From positions 9,935,001 through 9,999,000 of the forward strand of contig CM076279.1 of the NCBI GenBank assembly GCA_038380795.1: a stretch of 64,000 nt of DNA. Reading direction: 5' to 3'. The notes beneath the pieces were generated by a model. That model saw nothing but the letters and a program-made list of their open reading frames with translations. It did no database searches and was not told the origin of the DNA. A program made the position numbers and the translations under genes. Position 1 is the stretch's first letter, and every line of letters begins with the position of its first letter. Source of the stretch: Pyrocephalus nanus (Eukaryota; Chordata; Aves; Passeriformes; Tyrannidae). This document shows, piece by piece, positions 46,373 to 59,800 of the stretch.

Positions 46373-48604
46373 CAAGGGCAGAGGCACTGCCAGGAGAGCT
46401 GAAGAGCTGCCTGGAGCCCAGGAAAGTTCCACTTGTCCAGCTTCACTATCGTTAGTCCTGAGCAAAGCTCAGTCCTGAAGCAACCAGGGATGCCCTTCTC
46501 GGTCACGGGCGCTGGACAGAACCCTTCAGAAATTAGCAAAGTTCACAGAAGTTTCCAATCTTTACTTTAAAACTTCCCATAAAAGCAGCTAAAACATGCA
46601 GATGGGAGACAGCCGGAGCTCCCAGCCCAGAAACCTGCAGCCACAAGAGGGAATCAGGGCAGGGAATTTGGCAGGAGAAGACATTCTCTGGGTTTCTTTT
46701 GCTTCTCCCTTTTCTTCTGGAAGTGCTGGATTATTGGTGTATCTCGACAAACCCCTCTGGGTCAGGGGTGAATTTGGGCACCGTGGCCGGGCTGGCCCAT
46801 CAGTGGCTCAGGCAAGGAGCCCAGCTCGGGGCTCGCTGCCAGCAGGACCTGAGCTGGCCCCAGGTGCCCCTCCCTGAAGGAAATTTGAGCTGCAGGGGTG
46901 GGAGCAGACAGGCAGCACAGAGACAGAAAGGAAAGGATGATGTTATGGGGTTCCTGTGACCCTGGAGACATCCCAGGCACGTTAATCCCAGTCCTGTAAT
47001 GCATTGCAGGGAAGCTGACTGTGCTCTCTGCTACCTCTTGCTACAGCTGAGAGAGCAGATGAGCACCTTTGACATGGAAATAATTCAGGTCTTAATGCAG
47101 CCTAATTCAGGTCGCCAAAACCCCAGGTCTTTCTGGGCTTCCACACCTCGTGTCATCCCCCCATCTGCTGGTCTCTTGCTGTGGGACACCCAGAAATGAC
47201 ACCCGTGGAACTGCACGAGTGTCTGCCAGGAAACAGAAGTACAAAAGGAAGGTTTGCCCTGCAATTCCAACAAGCACATGGAGGGGAGTCAGCAGTGCTG
47301 AGCTGCACAAGCCCACGGATGTGCCATCTCACTCCTGTCTTTTGATGATATTTAATTCTGTATTTCTAGTTAACCACCAGATCATGGGTGGCCATTTAAG
47401 AACCCCTTCTCTGGATGAGCATTGCCTCATGTTCTCCTTCACCTCACGCACTAAAACATTCCAGCTCTGCCAAGTCCAGCTGAGGGGGCTGTGGGATGAC
47501 AAGCCCTGACAGAGCAGGGCACCTGAAACTGCCACTTCCCCTCAGCTATGCAGCACTTCAGGGATCAGACTTGGACCCTGATCCCAAACTTCTTGACATG
47601 CACATTTTTAGAACAAAGTACTCTCTTACTGCTTCGGATTTAATCATACATATTCCTCTTTCCACTTACCTCTGTAAAAGAACAGAACAGAGATGGGGAG
47701 AATTTGTGCTTTAGGGGTGTTTTTGTTGTTTAGAACAAACAAAAGCAGATTATTATTCCAGCTTGGAAAATTTTCCTTATTTGCCTTTTCAAAAGACCTT
47801 TTCAGTTAAAATACACTTTTTGATATTGTTTAATCAGAGTGAAAAAAAAAAAAAAAAGATAGCTAATCCATAACAAAGTGCTGATTAACAGAAATTATTC
47901 TCACCTGGTTTTTGGCTTGTCTGAACTCAAATGACTTTTCCCATGTTGCTTATTTGGTCATGACACACTGGCCCTCACACCTAACAGCTGAGCCTCTTTC
48001 CTGGCATATCCACAGGAGGAGAAGGTGACACTGGAGAGTGTTCAGTGTTTCCAAGTGTCACTTCATATTTCAGAGCACTTTCAGTAGCAGCAGCTCCAGC
48101 TGCCAATCTGCATCCCCAAAGAAGCAGAAGGGATTTCTAAGTCAGGATTGCCCCACTATCAGCACATTCTGTAATATCCAGCTGCTGGGCAAACCCCTGC
48201 TGACCCTGAGCAGGGACCCTCCACCCCAGAGCTCTGCTGTCCCCCCAGGCTGGACCTTGTCCCTGGCCCCAGGAGCAAATCAAGGCAGCAAAGGTCACAG
48301 AGCCTCCAGGAAGGGAAGGGCATGCACAGATCTCACCTTGCACATGAGCTCTGCTCCTTTCTTTTCTCCTTAATCCAGCATGAGGCCAATTTGGGATTTA
48401 CAACATCAAAACCTGCATTTCCACTCACAGAACAGAAGCAGCTCAATTAACCTCCAGAGGTCTCCTCTCTCATGACTAGAATGGCTTTTCTAAGCTTTTT
48501 CCTGCTCCCAGAGCAGCTTCTCAGTGAAGGACCCACGTGTTCTCCTCGTGGAGGTTCCTCCCCTGCCTCCCCCCTTCTCAGGAATTACTTCACCCAAACT
48601 TGTA

Positions 48605-50741
48605 CTCGAAATAAATCAACATTTAATATTTTACAATCACTTTAAAAGTTCTTTGAACAGTATTTTACAGATCAGCACAGACTTTACACAGATTTGGTGA
48701 GGCTACACATATGTACAAGGACGACCTGAAAGAACCCTGCAATTCTTTCCAGAAAGCATCAGAGGTCAAAACCTTGGCCAGGATTACGAGTCTGTGCTTG
48801 TTTTTCCTTTATGGGGTGGAAATTCTCTTCTCCAGTATTCCTGGAGGGCCAGCTGAAAGCAGAGTGGTTGATATCATACCAGTGGCAGGGATATATTTAG
48901 CCACGGATCTCAAGATCACAAATAGCAATGTTTTGACAGGATAAGGTGCTATTTTAAAATATTGGACAACAATAACCAGCTGCCAAATTTCAGCCCCATT
49001 GGAGAAAACACACACAAACCTGTCTGGGAAATGAAAAGTCAGTGAAGAAAACTTATTCCAAGAGCCATTAAAATCTGTTTCTGATCCCTTGAGCCTTATG
49101 AACTTCAAATAGTGATGGAAAGAAGTGCACAGCAGTGACCTCAATGGTCCTGCATCACCCTGCAGGCAGCCTGTGGGGGAGGAGACAGCTCAGCACGACC
49201 TGCCAAGTGTGTGCTGAGAGCAAGGGATGGACACTGCTCCATGCAGGAAGAGATGGGTGCTCCTGGAGTTGGTGCATGCCTGGGGGAGGTGGGTCCTTGC
49301 TAGGAGTCCGAGCTGGCTCTGCATCCTGCTGGAGCCAGAGCTGTTCCATGTTCATGTTCATTGGATCCTTCAGCCCACATGAGGATCTTTTCTTGAAGTC
49401 CTTAAGGCAACACCATCCTTGGGATGGTTGATTCAGGTGGAAGGATGGAGCACAGAGGTTCAGGAGTGTGTTCATGTCTCGTATTTGCTCATCTCTGGCC
49501 ACTGGCAGAAGTTACACTCAACTGTTGAGGACACCAGAGCCAGCAAGGACAACAATCCCCAAAAACTACCAAGAAACAGCTGGAGGGCTAAGAAACCTGG
49601 AAAAGGCTTTCCCAGTATTATTTTTTTGCTCATTGGGTCAGAATACCTCTAAATACCCCCAAATATTGCACCTTTCTGTACCTACAGCCTTGCAGAGAGA
49701 AGGAACAGGGAGGAATGAGTCTTGCCAGGGAGAGGGATCTCAAATCCTATTGTCCCTTGCAAGTGTCATAAAGGTTCTGGTGCTGGGTCTTTCTCTATCA
49801 AAGGTGCCTTTTCAGGTGAGATTAAGGCAATCCTGGTGGTTTCCCCAGCACTTCCCTCCTTCCCTGACTTCAGCACAGTTCCTGATGTATTTCAAGCAGC
49901 TCTTGAGGATTCAGCCTCTGGAGTGTCTCCAGCAAACAGTGCTGGGGAGCAGGAAGCAAGACCAGGGGCTGAACAGGGAATACTCATGGGTGAATGCTGA
50001 AATTCTGCAGAAATTATAAACTCCTCTCCTGCAGGTCCTGGATGTCCATTAAATACATGGATATACAACGTGCTGTCCATGCCCTGGAATGGCCTATGGC
50101 ACTCAATTCACTGGAACACACAGCAGTTTACAGCCCATGCTGGGGGCTTGCTGGGTTGCTCTGCTTGTCTGCAAGACACCCAACCTCCAGAATTTTAAGG
50201 AAACCTTGAGAAAGCCCATCCCCATCCCCAAAGAACTTCCCTGAGCATCCTCAACCTGTCACAGGTGAAGTGACATTGGTTGGGTGATCTGTAACTCCAC
50301 ACACATTGGAGGACACCTACCACCACTCAGCCAAGGACATTCATTTGCCAAAATATCCCCCCATGAGCTCAGTTCCCCCACCCCAGACCCCACTGGCCTT
50401 GCAGTCACTGTCAAACACAGCCACAGCACCATTTCCTGGCAGGAAAATCCCCCTGTCCTTGCCTTGCCCTCTTCACCCAGGTGTTGCCAGGTGGAAATCT
50501 CAAGGAAACCACTTTCCTCCCATTGCTGAGGAACCCTGAGAGATACCAGAGCACACCACCAACGTTCCCATTTCCCAAAAATGGGCTAAGCCCAGAGCAG
50601 GAGCAGCTCAGCCTCCAGCCTTCAGCTACAGGATGTCTTGGATGAGCACGGCTGGGTGTCCAAAGCAGGACAATCAGCTTCCTCTTCCTGAGCCTGGATT
50701 GCTGTTGGATGGGAGTCTGGTCTGGAAGGACACAGGGGTCT
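48605..50741 (-). other. PIK3R5: Probable PIK3R5 3' UTR
   Basis: Downstream of the stop there is no further exon or repeat. The far end is AT-rich, with an ATTAAA poly(A) signal on the minus strand at 48622-48627, which would place cleavage near 48605. I saw no AATAAA closer to the stop. The extent is inferred. Confidence 0.4.
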
Positions 50742-50883
50742 TCAAGGCAGTGCTCCACTGAAGGTGGCAATGGGTAAACACAGGAGAGAGTGGAACTCAG
50801 AGGGGTCCTGGGCAGGCAGAGGGGACCCTCTGAGTGCAAAGGGATCGCTGTCCCTGGGTTTGTAGCACACAGAGATCTCACAC
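50742..50883 (-). CDS. PIK3R5: PIK3R5 terminal exon N and stop
   Basis: Acceptor cccctgcag. 1+138 nt then TGA (50742-50744): [15 protein letters not shown] through [19 protein letters not shown], the p101 C-terminus. Confidence 0.97.
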
Positions 50884-53800
50884 CTGCAGGGGAACAAAGA
50901 GAAACCAACCTCTAATATTATAGTGTAGGATTTTCTGATAATACAGGATATTCTAAGTATACCCTGGTATTCCTCAGGTGCAGCAGGAATATCTAAAACC
51001 AAACAGGGATCAGTGCAGCCTTTAACAGGACTGGAGTCTGAGTGCTGGGAGTTCAGGCCTTTCAGCTGGCTCAGACTGGGACCCAGAGCAGAACCATCCA
51101 TAAAGAGTATTTTCTGAAACCCATTGGAAAAACAACAACTTTTGCACCCCAGAAGTTTTGGGGAGACAGAAGGAGCTCCTTTACCATTTCATGCACTGAA
51201 CTCCACTATCCCCTGAGTTTCACAGTAAACAATTTAAAGAGAAACATTTCATTCTGGGGTTATTTAAGACATAAGGTCCCCAATATTTTTCTATTGGAAG
51301 CAGCACAACCTTGCAGAGTTCTGCTCAGTCTGAGGGAGAAATTACAAGGTCTGTCCATCAACTGGTTTGATCTCTTGTGTTCATGGAAGCATGTTCCCTA
51401 CACTGAGATTTCAAGTTTCACCCCCTGGGGAGCCACTTGGGTGCCCTGAGGGGACAGAGATGAACAGTCCAGGGCACAATTCCTGCTCTGCCCCAAACTC
51501 TCCCATGAAGACCATGGATTCCTTCTGCAGTGAGGATACCAAAGGCAGGGAAGGACCCAAATGAGGTTTAGAAGTTTGAAGGCTCTGCTCACGTACCCAG
51601 TGCTCTTCAAACACCTCATTTACCTCACACAGCCTCCGGCTCACGATGGATCTTGCTGAAAGAGCTGTCTTTGGGACTGAAGAGTTGACTGGGGCCTTCA
51701 TGAAGGTAAACTCCTGCTGAGATCAGAGCAGGACCACCCATCCCAGCTGAGCTCAGCTGCCCTGCAGAGCTTGGGGCTGTGTCACCCAGCTTGGGCACCG
51801 GGCACAGACCCACCAGGGTGCTCAGGACCTCATCCCCCCCACAGGATGCACCATCCCAGGAGTGCAGTTGGCCCCATTTCAGTTCCTACCTCGTTACACT
51901 CTGCAGGATCTTCTGCTCATCCTGGTCCAGGCACACAGCGAAGGAGGACTGGACACCGATAATCTGGACCTTGTCTACTTTTATCTGGGACACGCTGATC
52001 TGCTGAGAGAAGGAGAGCTGGAGTCAGGGAGCTGCTGGGCTCAGTGCATTCCCCTGGGCACCCCTAAGGCAAACAGATCCCCTAAAGAACTGCTCTCCAG
52101 CCCTGCTTCCCTCCCAGCTGGGTCAGGCCAACCTCACCTTACCAAGTGTAAAAGCACCATGATTAGAGTTACCTGATTGAAACTTTTTCTGGACTTGGAG
52201 TTTTGCCTTTTGACCACCTCTGTCATGGTTAAGTTGAGGCACTCTGTCTTCGAGGCTGTAACAAAACAAAAGTGCAATCAGTTAGGGCTTCTGGACCACT
52301 GCTGAGAACCCAAGTGGTCCCTTCACCCCTCAAAGCACCCCAGGGCCAGTCCCCCCATTGCTGGGGGAAATGCAGTACAGTTCCAGCTTTCCTTCCCTCA
52401 GGCTAATCCACATGGAAATCAAGCAACAGGGACACAGAATGAAGAGGACATTTAACTATCTTAGGACCCAAACAGGAAAAAAAAACATTGCCCCATCATC
52501 ATGAGGAAATTTTAGCTCTCCCAGCATGTCCACTTGGAGATGCTTCTTCATGCCTGGAATCACAGTGACATCCTGTGGTCAAACTGCTGAATGTGAAAAC
52601 CAGTGGAGATCATCCAGGGCACCAGATTTCTCTTGGAAGGAGGGAGATCCGTTAAGTTTCTCCCCAGTGGAGCTGAGGACACCCCCTGATGCAAACCCAC
52701 AGCCCTGGGAGCACAGGTGAAGCTCCTGAACTAGAGCAGAAACAACCAATTCAAAGTACAGGGGAGGTGAGAAACTAATTCCTGTTGGTTTTTCTCCCAG
52801 AGCTGTATGCATGGCTTCATGGATGGGGCAGCAAGAGGAGGGACAGGAGGGACAGAGGTTTAGGTGGAGCTCCAGGGAGGATGTAGGGGATGTCTCCTAT
52901 TTGGTAGATCACCCATTTGCCCTGATTATTCTGCTCACAAACCACACATCTGCCAGGAACAAAGCACACAAGGAAAAAGAAACTAAAATCCCTCTGTTTA
53001 TTCAGAATTGGATGTCTGAATGCCAAACCAGCAGTTCTTGAGCAAAAAAAAAACAGATTCCTGTTGTGACCAGTGAGGGGACTCGAGGAAACAGCTGGAG
53101 CTGAGGCAGGGGAGATTTAGGTTGGATCTCAGGAGAAGGTTTGTCACCCAAAGGGTGTTTGAGCACTGGAATAGGCTCCCTAGGGCAGTGGTCACAGCAC
53201 CAAGCCTGTCTGAGTTCAAGAAGCATTTGGACAACGCTCTCAGGCACATAGTGTGAGACATTCTGTGATTCTGTTGCTTCTAAATACACACAGGGAATAA
53301 AAGTCCTGGTGCTTTTAAAGGGCTCAAAGCTTTATTAACTGGAAACCTGACACGAAATTCCCTTTGTCCCTGAGGTGGTGCTAAGGACAGCCAAGGACTA
53401 GGGAACACCAGGTACCTCCCATGTATCTCCTGCGTTCACACAGCCCTCATTTGCCCCAGCCAGGAGATCCACACTGTCCTCTCACTCCACCAGTCCCTCC
53501 CACTGTCCCCTAGGCACAGCCAGCTCTACTCACCAAGTTCTTCATGCTTCTTGCAGGCTTTGCTAAGGTTAACAGATGTGCAGACCTTCTCAACATCATT
53601 CCAGTGACTTCTTCCACTGACAGCTGTCTGCAGGGACCAAGCAGAACCCAGGAGAGAGAATTACAGAGTCATTTAGCATGAAAAAGGCCTTTAAAATCAC
53701 TAAGTCCAACCCTAAATCTGACACTGCCAATCCCACCACTAAACCACGTCCTTAAGCACCACATCTACACATCTCTTAAGTACCCCAGGGGATGGTGGTT

Positions 53801-56800
53801 CAAACACTGCCTTAAGCAGCCTGTGCCAGGGTTTGACAACCCTTTTGGTGGAGAAATATTTCCTAAGATCCAGTCTGAACTTCCCCTGGTGCATTTCCTT
53901 TTGTCCTGTCCCTGTTCCCTGGGAGCAGAGCCCGACCCCATCCCCAGCTCCCCCCTCCTGTCAGGGATTGCAGAGCCAGAAGGTCCCCCCTGAGCCTCCT
54001 TTTCTCCAGGCTGAGCCCCCCCAGCTCCCTCAGCCCCTCCTGCTGCTCCAGCCCCTTCCCAGCTCCGTTCCCTTCCCTGCACACGCTCCAGCCCCTCAGG
54101 GTCTCTCCTGGCTGAGGGGCCAGAGCTGCCCCAGCACTGGAGGTGCCTCAGCAGGGCCAGCACAGGGACAGTCCCTGCCCTGGGCCACCCCATGGCTGGT
54201 ACAAACTGGGTGCCATTGGCCTTCTTGGCCACCTGGGCTCATGTTCAGCCACTGACACCAGCACCAGGTTCTTTCCCACTGGCAGCTTTCCAACCACTCT
54301 GCCCCCAGCCCAGAGTGTTACTTGGGGCTGCTGTGACCCCACCACAAATGCCACACTCCAGGCTGATGTCACACTACCTCCCACCCCACCCCATCTGTGC
54401 AGGCTGGCTCCCATCTGGATTCACTTGGTGCTGTACAGAGTTTGAGTAGGCATTAAAATTCATTTAACCTTAGATTCACAAAAATCTGCCCAGGCAAAAC
54501 CACTGAATGACTGTAGAGGAACCAATAAAACAGGAATACTGCTGTGCCCAGCACAAGATTGCTCCCTGGAGGCAAAGTCTACCTGTGTAAAGTGGCACTG
54601 AGAACACAGCCAGCCTGTGGAAGGTGGCTACACATTCCATTTTACTGGGCTGAACAAGAGTGGAAAGCCACCTCCAATTAGCCACTAAATAGACAATTAG
54701 CTTGAATTTGGCTTAGATTTGAGCTCCTCCAGCAGACTGTCAGCCCTGCCTCTGCCAGCCCCCAAATGAGACTTGCCTGCCCAGCACAGAGGTGGTTTCT
54801 GCCCCATTTGTGTGAGTCCCACACACTCACCTTGCTGTAGGCAATCTGTAGTGTTAGTGGGATTGCTTCCCTGTCTCCATCTATGCCCAGCCTTTTGCTG
54901 CCTGGACCTGCACAAAACAAGGAGCAAATGTCACACAGTGGCTTTTTATCCACATCCTTCACTGGCTACTGATACAGCAGCACAATCATTACCTACAGAA
55001 ATGGGAAAAAATGGTTTGCTGAACCCGGCTGTGGAGCAAAAAGGCAAAAAAAAGAAAAGGTGGCTTCAAAGCTGCCAGAAAGCAATTAATCCAGTGCAGG
55101 AATTCCAACACAAAGCACCACAAGCCGCTCTGCAGAACTGAAAGAGGCGATGGCTAAGCTGGTGCAGAGGGGTCAGCGCTCCAGGGAAAACACGAAGCAA
55201 TAAAAGGCCACATTGCTAACCCGGCTCCTGTTTTTCCAGGCATATTTCTGCCCACATTAAATTAGCCTTGAAATACTGTACCCAACACTTCCTAACTTCA
55301 CCCTCCCTGCCCCTTCCAGATAATTTTTTGCAGATGTGGTGTTTTGTCACACAACCCAAGGGAAAAAACATCAGAGTCGGGATTGGTGGTTTCACGAGTT
55401 AGTGGGAAGAGGTCTTGGCCAAGCCTGTATTTTGGGGGAGTGGTGACACTTCATGTGGGGGATATTTTACGAGCTCTGTTTAGAAAGACAAGGCGAGATC
55501 ACAGAAAAGCAGCTGGTTAAAGGCTGAAGCAGCGTGTTTAGATGCAGTTTTGCGGATTGGCCACGGGAGGTCTGTGTGAGCTGCACTGCACCAGAGCTGG
55601 AGACCACGCTGCAGGCAGATGCTCCTGCCATTGCTCCTTCTCTCCAACACTGTTAATTTTACAAATTCCTAACATAAATGTACATTCAGGAAGGCTCCAA
55701 GAACACACCCACAAACCTTGCTTTGCCCAGTAAACTATGGAAACAGAAATATGGGTTTTATAAATGGCATTCCTGGAGAAAGCACAAACAGCAGCAGAAA
55801 GAAAAGATGTAAAGCTGCATTTAACCAGGTGCTGATGAAGGGAAGGAAATGGGCTTGAAGCTGTTTCATTGTAAATCCATTTTAGAGTTAACAGCAGCAA
55901 AAACAAAAAGGCATTGCCACACCTGAAGAGGAATGCAAGAATTAGGATATTTCTCTTCCAAATTAGCGAAGAGCTGTCTGAACCTTTGCTCAGGCTGGGT
56001 CAGACGTGTCTCGCAGCCCACGCTCCCTCCAGCCCCTCTTTCCCTTCACCTCCCAGCCCTGTGGTTTGCAGCCCCCCATAGTGGGTGGGTGGGTGCAGCA
56101 GCAGCTACAGACCTGATGCCTTGATGGCCCGTGTGGCTGCTGAGTGGCCCAGCTCGAGGGAGTGGATGAAGACTTCGGTCATCTTCTCTCCCCCGATGAA
56201 GGTGAGCTGCCAGGGCAGAAGAGTGAAGATGTGATGGTGAGACCACCCAGCCTGTGCCAGACAGTGTTCGTCCTTCTAACCCCTTTCCACAGAAAACAGG
56301 TCAGTTTGGGAAAATCCTTTCCTGTTCTCAAAGCACACCTTTCAACAGCTGCTCTGGGTGACACTTGTCTTCAGCTGTACTTCAGGCTGCTCTAACAGAC
56401 CACCAGCAAGTCAAACAACACAGACCCCTAACCTTCACTTAAAACTCCACAGCCCATGGAAAGAAACTCCATGGCAAATCTGGGCATTCCTTTGGGAACA
56501 CAAATCCCATGAAAAGCAGCAGCTCTGCTCACCACAGCCCCACTGCACCTGGTCCCGAGCCACAGCACCAAAACAGTTGTTGTAGCCCCACATTCAACCT
56601 TCCCCACAGTGGGGTGTGGAAAACAGGTTCATGGAGAGGCTTGGTTTGGGAAGCAGAGCACTGGAGAGACTTCCAGCAATGTGAATAACCTGCCAGCACT
56701 GACAGGCATTGATTTGTGTCATGAGGAAAGGAACTGTGATGAAAAACTGCTTGTGTGACTACAGGATTGTCTGGGCAGGACCTGCATGCCCTCAGTCCCT

Positions 56801-59800
56801 GCGCCAGGAGCATCAGCAAAGCAACAGGGACAGTCAGGGACTGAGCTCTGCCTCGCCAGAACGTGGTGGCTGTGACACACCCAGACCACTTCACAGGCAG
56901 GTCCCAACCTGGTGGCACAGGCAGAAGACCCTCACTTTCCCCTCAGAAGATGGGGCTGAGGCCCTTTGCTGGTAGAGCTGTACCTCTGTCTGGTAGAGCT
57001 GCAGCAGGACGGGGCGTGTGGCGAAGCGGCAGTAGTAGAGGATCATGTCTGCCAGGATGGGCAGCTGCTCCTGGGAGTCCTCCTGGGGCTCAGCCTCCGG
57101 CTTGGCAGACTGTGGTGGGAGAATAAGTCAGCAACACAATGGGGTATGTGTTACCTACATCCAGAACTGTCCATCCCACCCCACTGGGGACAGAAACCCT
57201 CCTTCTGACCACCAGGAACCCCCCATCTGCATCCTGTGTCCATGTAGCACGGGCTCTTGCAGAGGATCGTGGTGGCCCAGTGCTAAGCAGAAGTTTGATC
57301 ACGTCCCCAGTTCCTCAGGGAAGGAAGATGAGCCCTACCAGCTGGCACACACGTACCTGACACAGGATGTCCATGGGCAGGTTCATCAGCCCAAGCACGT
57401 TGCGCTCGTACCATGGGTCCAACATGCCGATGTAGTGGGAGATGTCGTTGGTGCTGCTCTCCATGCCAGCCGAGGTGGGATCCTGAAACCACACACACTG
57501 GGGTCACTGCGAGGGTCCCCCAGGCTTCCCTCAGCCTGCCCTGCCAGCCCTGGTACCGCAGGGACACCTACCTGTGCCCGGAGCTGTGGGTCCCCCAGGC
57601 ATGGGGAGGAATGGTGCAGCAGGGGGGTCGAGGGAGCCAAGCAGCTCCTCTTCACGGGGACGTAGAAAAACTGCAGCTTGAAGTACCTTGTCAGTGAGGG
57701 GCAGGCGCTCTCCTTGAGCCTGGGAGAAGGCGGAGAGGGCCGGGTGAGCAGAGCAGAGCGGGATGCCCCAGAAGGGCCAGGTCCCCGCGGTCAGACCCCG
57801 CTCCTCCCGGCTCACCTGAGGTTGCTGTAGGCCCGGGCCACCTTCCCCGAGATGCGGTCGGAGCCGAACACCACGACGCGCAGGGTGGACACCTTGTTGT
57901 CCTCGTCGTAGCTGAGGAAGGGGCGCCGGGGCAGGCTGAGGTGCTGTGGGGCCAGCGGGGCGGGCAGGCGCTGGCTCAGCACGTGCTGGGGCAGGGAGTG
58001 AGCGCGCCGGGAGCGCGCCGGGACGCGCAGCCGGGCCCGCGAGGCGCACAGGCTCTCGGCACGGCGCAGCGGCAGCGACAGCGAGCCCGTGTCCCCGCAC
58101 TCCTTCAGCTCCCTCCGCAGCACCAGCTGGCTTTTGCTCTTGAACAGTTTGTAGATCTTGTTGGTCAGCGTTTGCCTGTACTTGTGGTGGGCCTTCTCCG
58201 CCTTCAGCTCCGTCCTCCCCACCACGTCCAGGGAGCTCTCGTCGCTGTCCTCCGCGTACCCGCTGTCCATGCAGTCCCTCAGGCTGGAGACGAACGACTT
58301 CAGGGACTTCCTGGAGACCACTGTCAGCTCCGAGATGGAGTCCTTGGAGGAGGTGAAGAGGGACATTCGCGAGGGCTTAGATCCCTCCTCTGACAGCACG
58401 GAGTACACAGAGTCACTGGAAATGGCACAGAGGGGGGAAAGCAGCGAGTCCCGCTCGGGGGAGCAGCCATCGGTTTCCACATCCTCCTCCTCCTCCTCTT
58501 CATCCTCCTCCTCGTTCTCCGAGGCCATGGGCTCAACAACGCTGCACTCCTTGCTGAGGACATCATTGAGGATGTCTGAAAGGCAACCAGAGGGAGATCA
58601 CGTCCACCCTGGGCTCCAGCAGAACCACTGCAGATGTGATTGCCCCTGATGTGATGGTCCCAGACAACGCCACCACTACATCATGGTCAGTATTCTCTTC
58701 AATCCTGCATGGCTTCAAACAAGGAGCTGGAAACCTCCTCCCGAATGTTTTCAGACTTTCATAAAGTGCTCAGTTGCAATGCAAAACAAAACATATTTCT
58801 CTCCCCAAGAGAGAACTCTGTTTGGGTTCTGCTTCCTTCCTATACAGCTTCCACAATGCTCTCAAATCTGATCCAGGTTTAACCAAAGGGCAGGACAAAA
58901 GCCAGGTACTCAGCTGATCAAACCCCAAATTGACTCACTGTGGCTTCCTGGCAAGGCTGGACTCACTGCAAAGCCTGAGCCAGAGCTCTGCTCCAGCCTG
59001 CTGGGGCCAGCAGGCAATGAACACTGAACATTGAACATTCACAGGAACACACAAGGTCTTCCAGGAATAGGGAAGCTGGAGAGACCAGCTTGGCAGAAGG
59101 GGAACCCACTGCTTCCCCTCCAAAACTGCTGTGGCCAGGCTGAGAGCACAGCAAAGGCACCCACTCCTTGGCCATCCTGCTGAGGGGCAAAGAGTTGTCA
59201 TGTCTGACCTGTCTCAATCCCATAAAGTCTCAGTATCCCAGTGTAGTCAGGTTTTTCCAGATAATTCTTTCCAGGGCCCAAGTAAGGTTTCCTCCTTGCA
59301 GAGGAGCTTCCTACCAAACAAGGTGTTGTCCTGCCAATGTTCCCACGGACTTGGGTGTGATGAATCTATTCCAGCTTCATGCAAGGCACAATCCTGCCCA
59401 GAAGATTAGGCCCTGCATGATTTGTCTCTGGAAAAACTTGATTTGGGGCCATCAGCATCCTGTGCCCTCTGCTTGGACAAGGGCTTTTCTTGGGATCACA
59501 GCAGGCACCACACCCGAGCTCACACCCACACCCTGTCCCATCCAGGGGACACTGGCACCCATGGGATCATTTCTCCCTCTGGCACCAACAATGTGTTATC
59601 AACCCCTTCATGCACCCAACTGGATGTGGCAGCCCCAGCCAAGCTGAAACGCTGCTCAGCCACCCCTGGAGTGTGGAACAGAGGGCTGTGGTCTCACTGG
59701 GATGACTGGGGGGAACCCCCTGCACTTACCAAAGTTATCCTGGTCCCAGCTGTACGTGTAGCAGCGAGCAGCAGGGATGGGGATGGTGTGGAGCTTGTGG

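Larger units (their letters stand above)
28494..48600. other. PIK3R6 upstream / intergenic region without coding exons
   Basis: About 20 kb between the PIK3R6 ATG exon and the inferred PIK3R5 3' end. It holds CpG blocks, CR1 copies, microsatellites and the two motif clusters listed. Many open frames exist, but none has exon-like borders with recognisable protein. PIK3R6 5' non-coding exons probably lie here. Confidence 0.6.

Noticed and set aside
57941..58393. 150-codon plus-strand ORF
   Set aside because: Antisense to the GC-rich PIK3R5 exon E; no recognisable motif.
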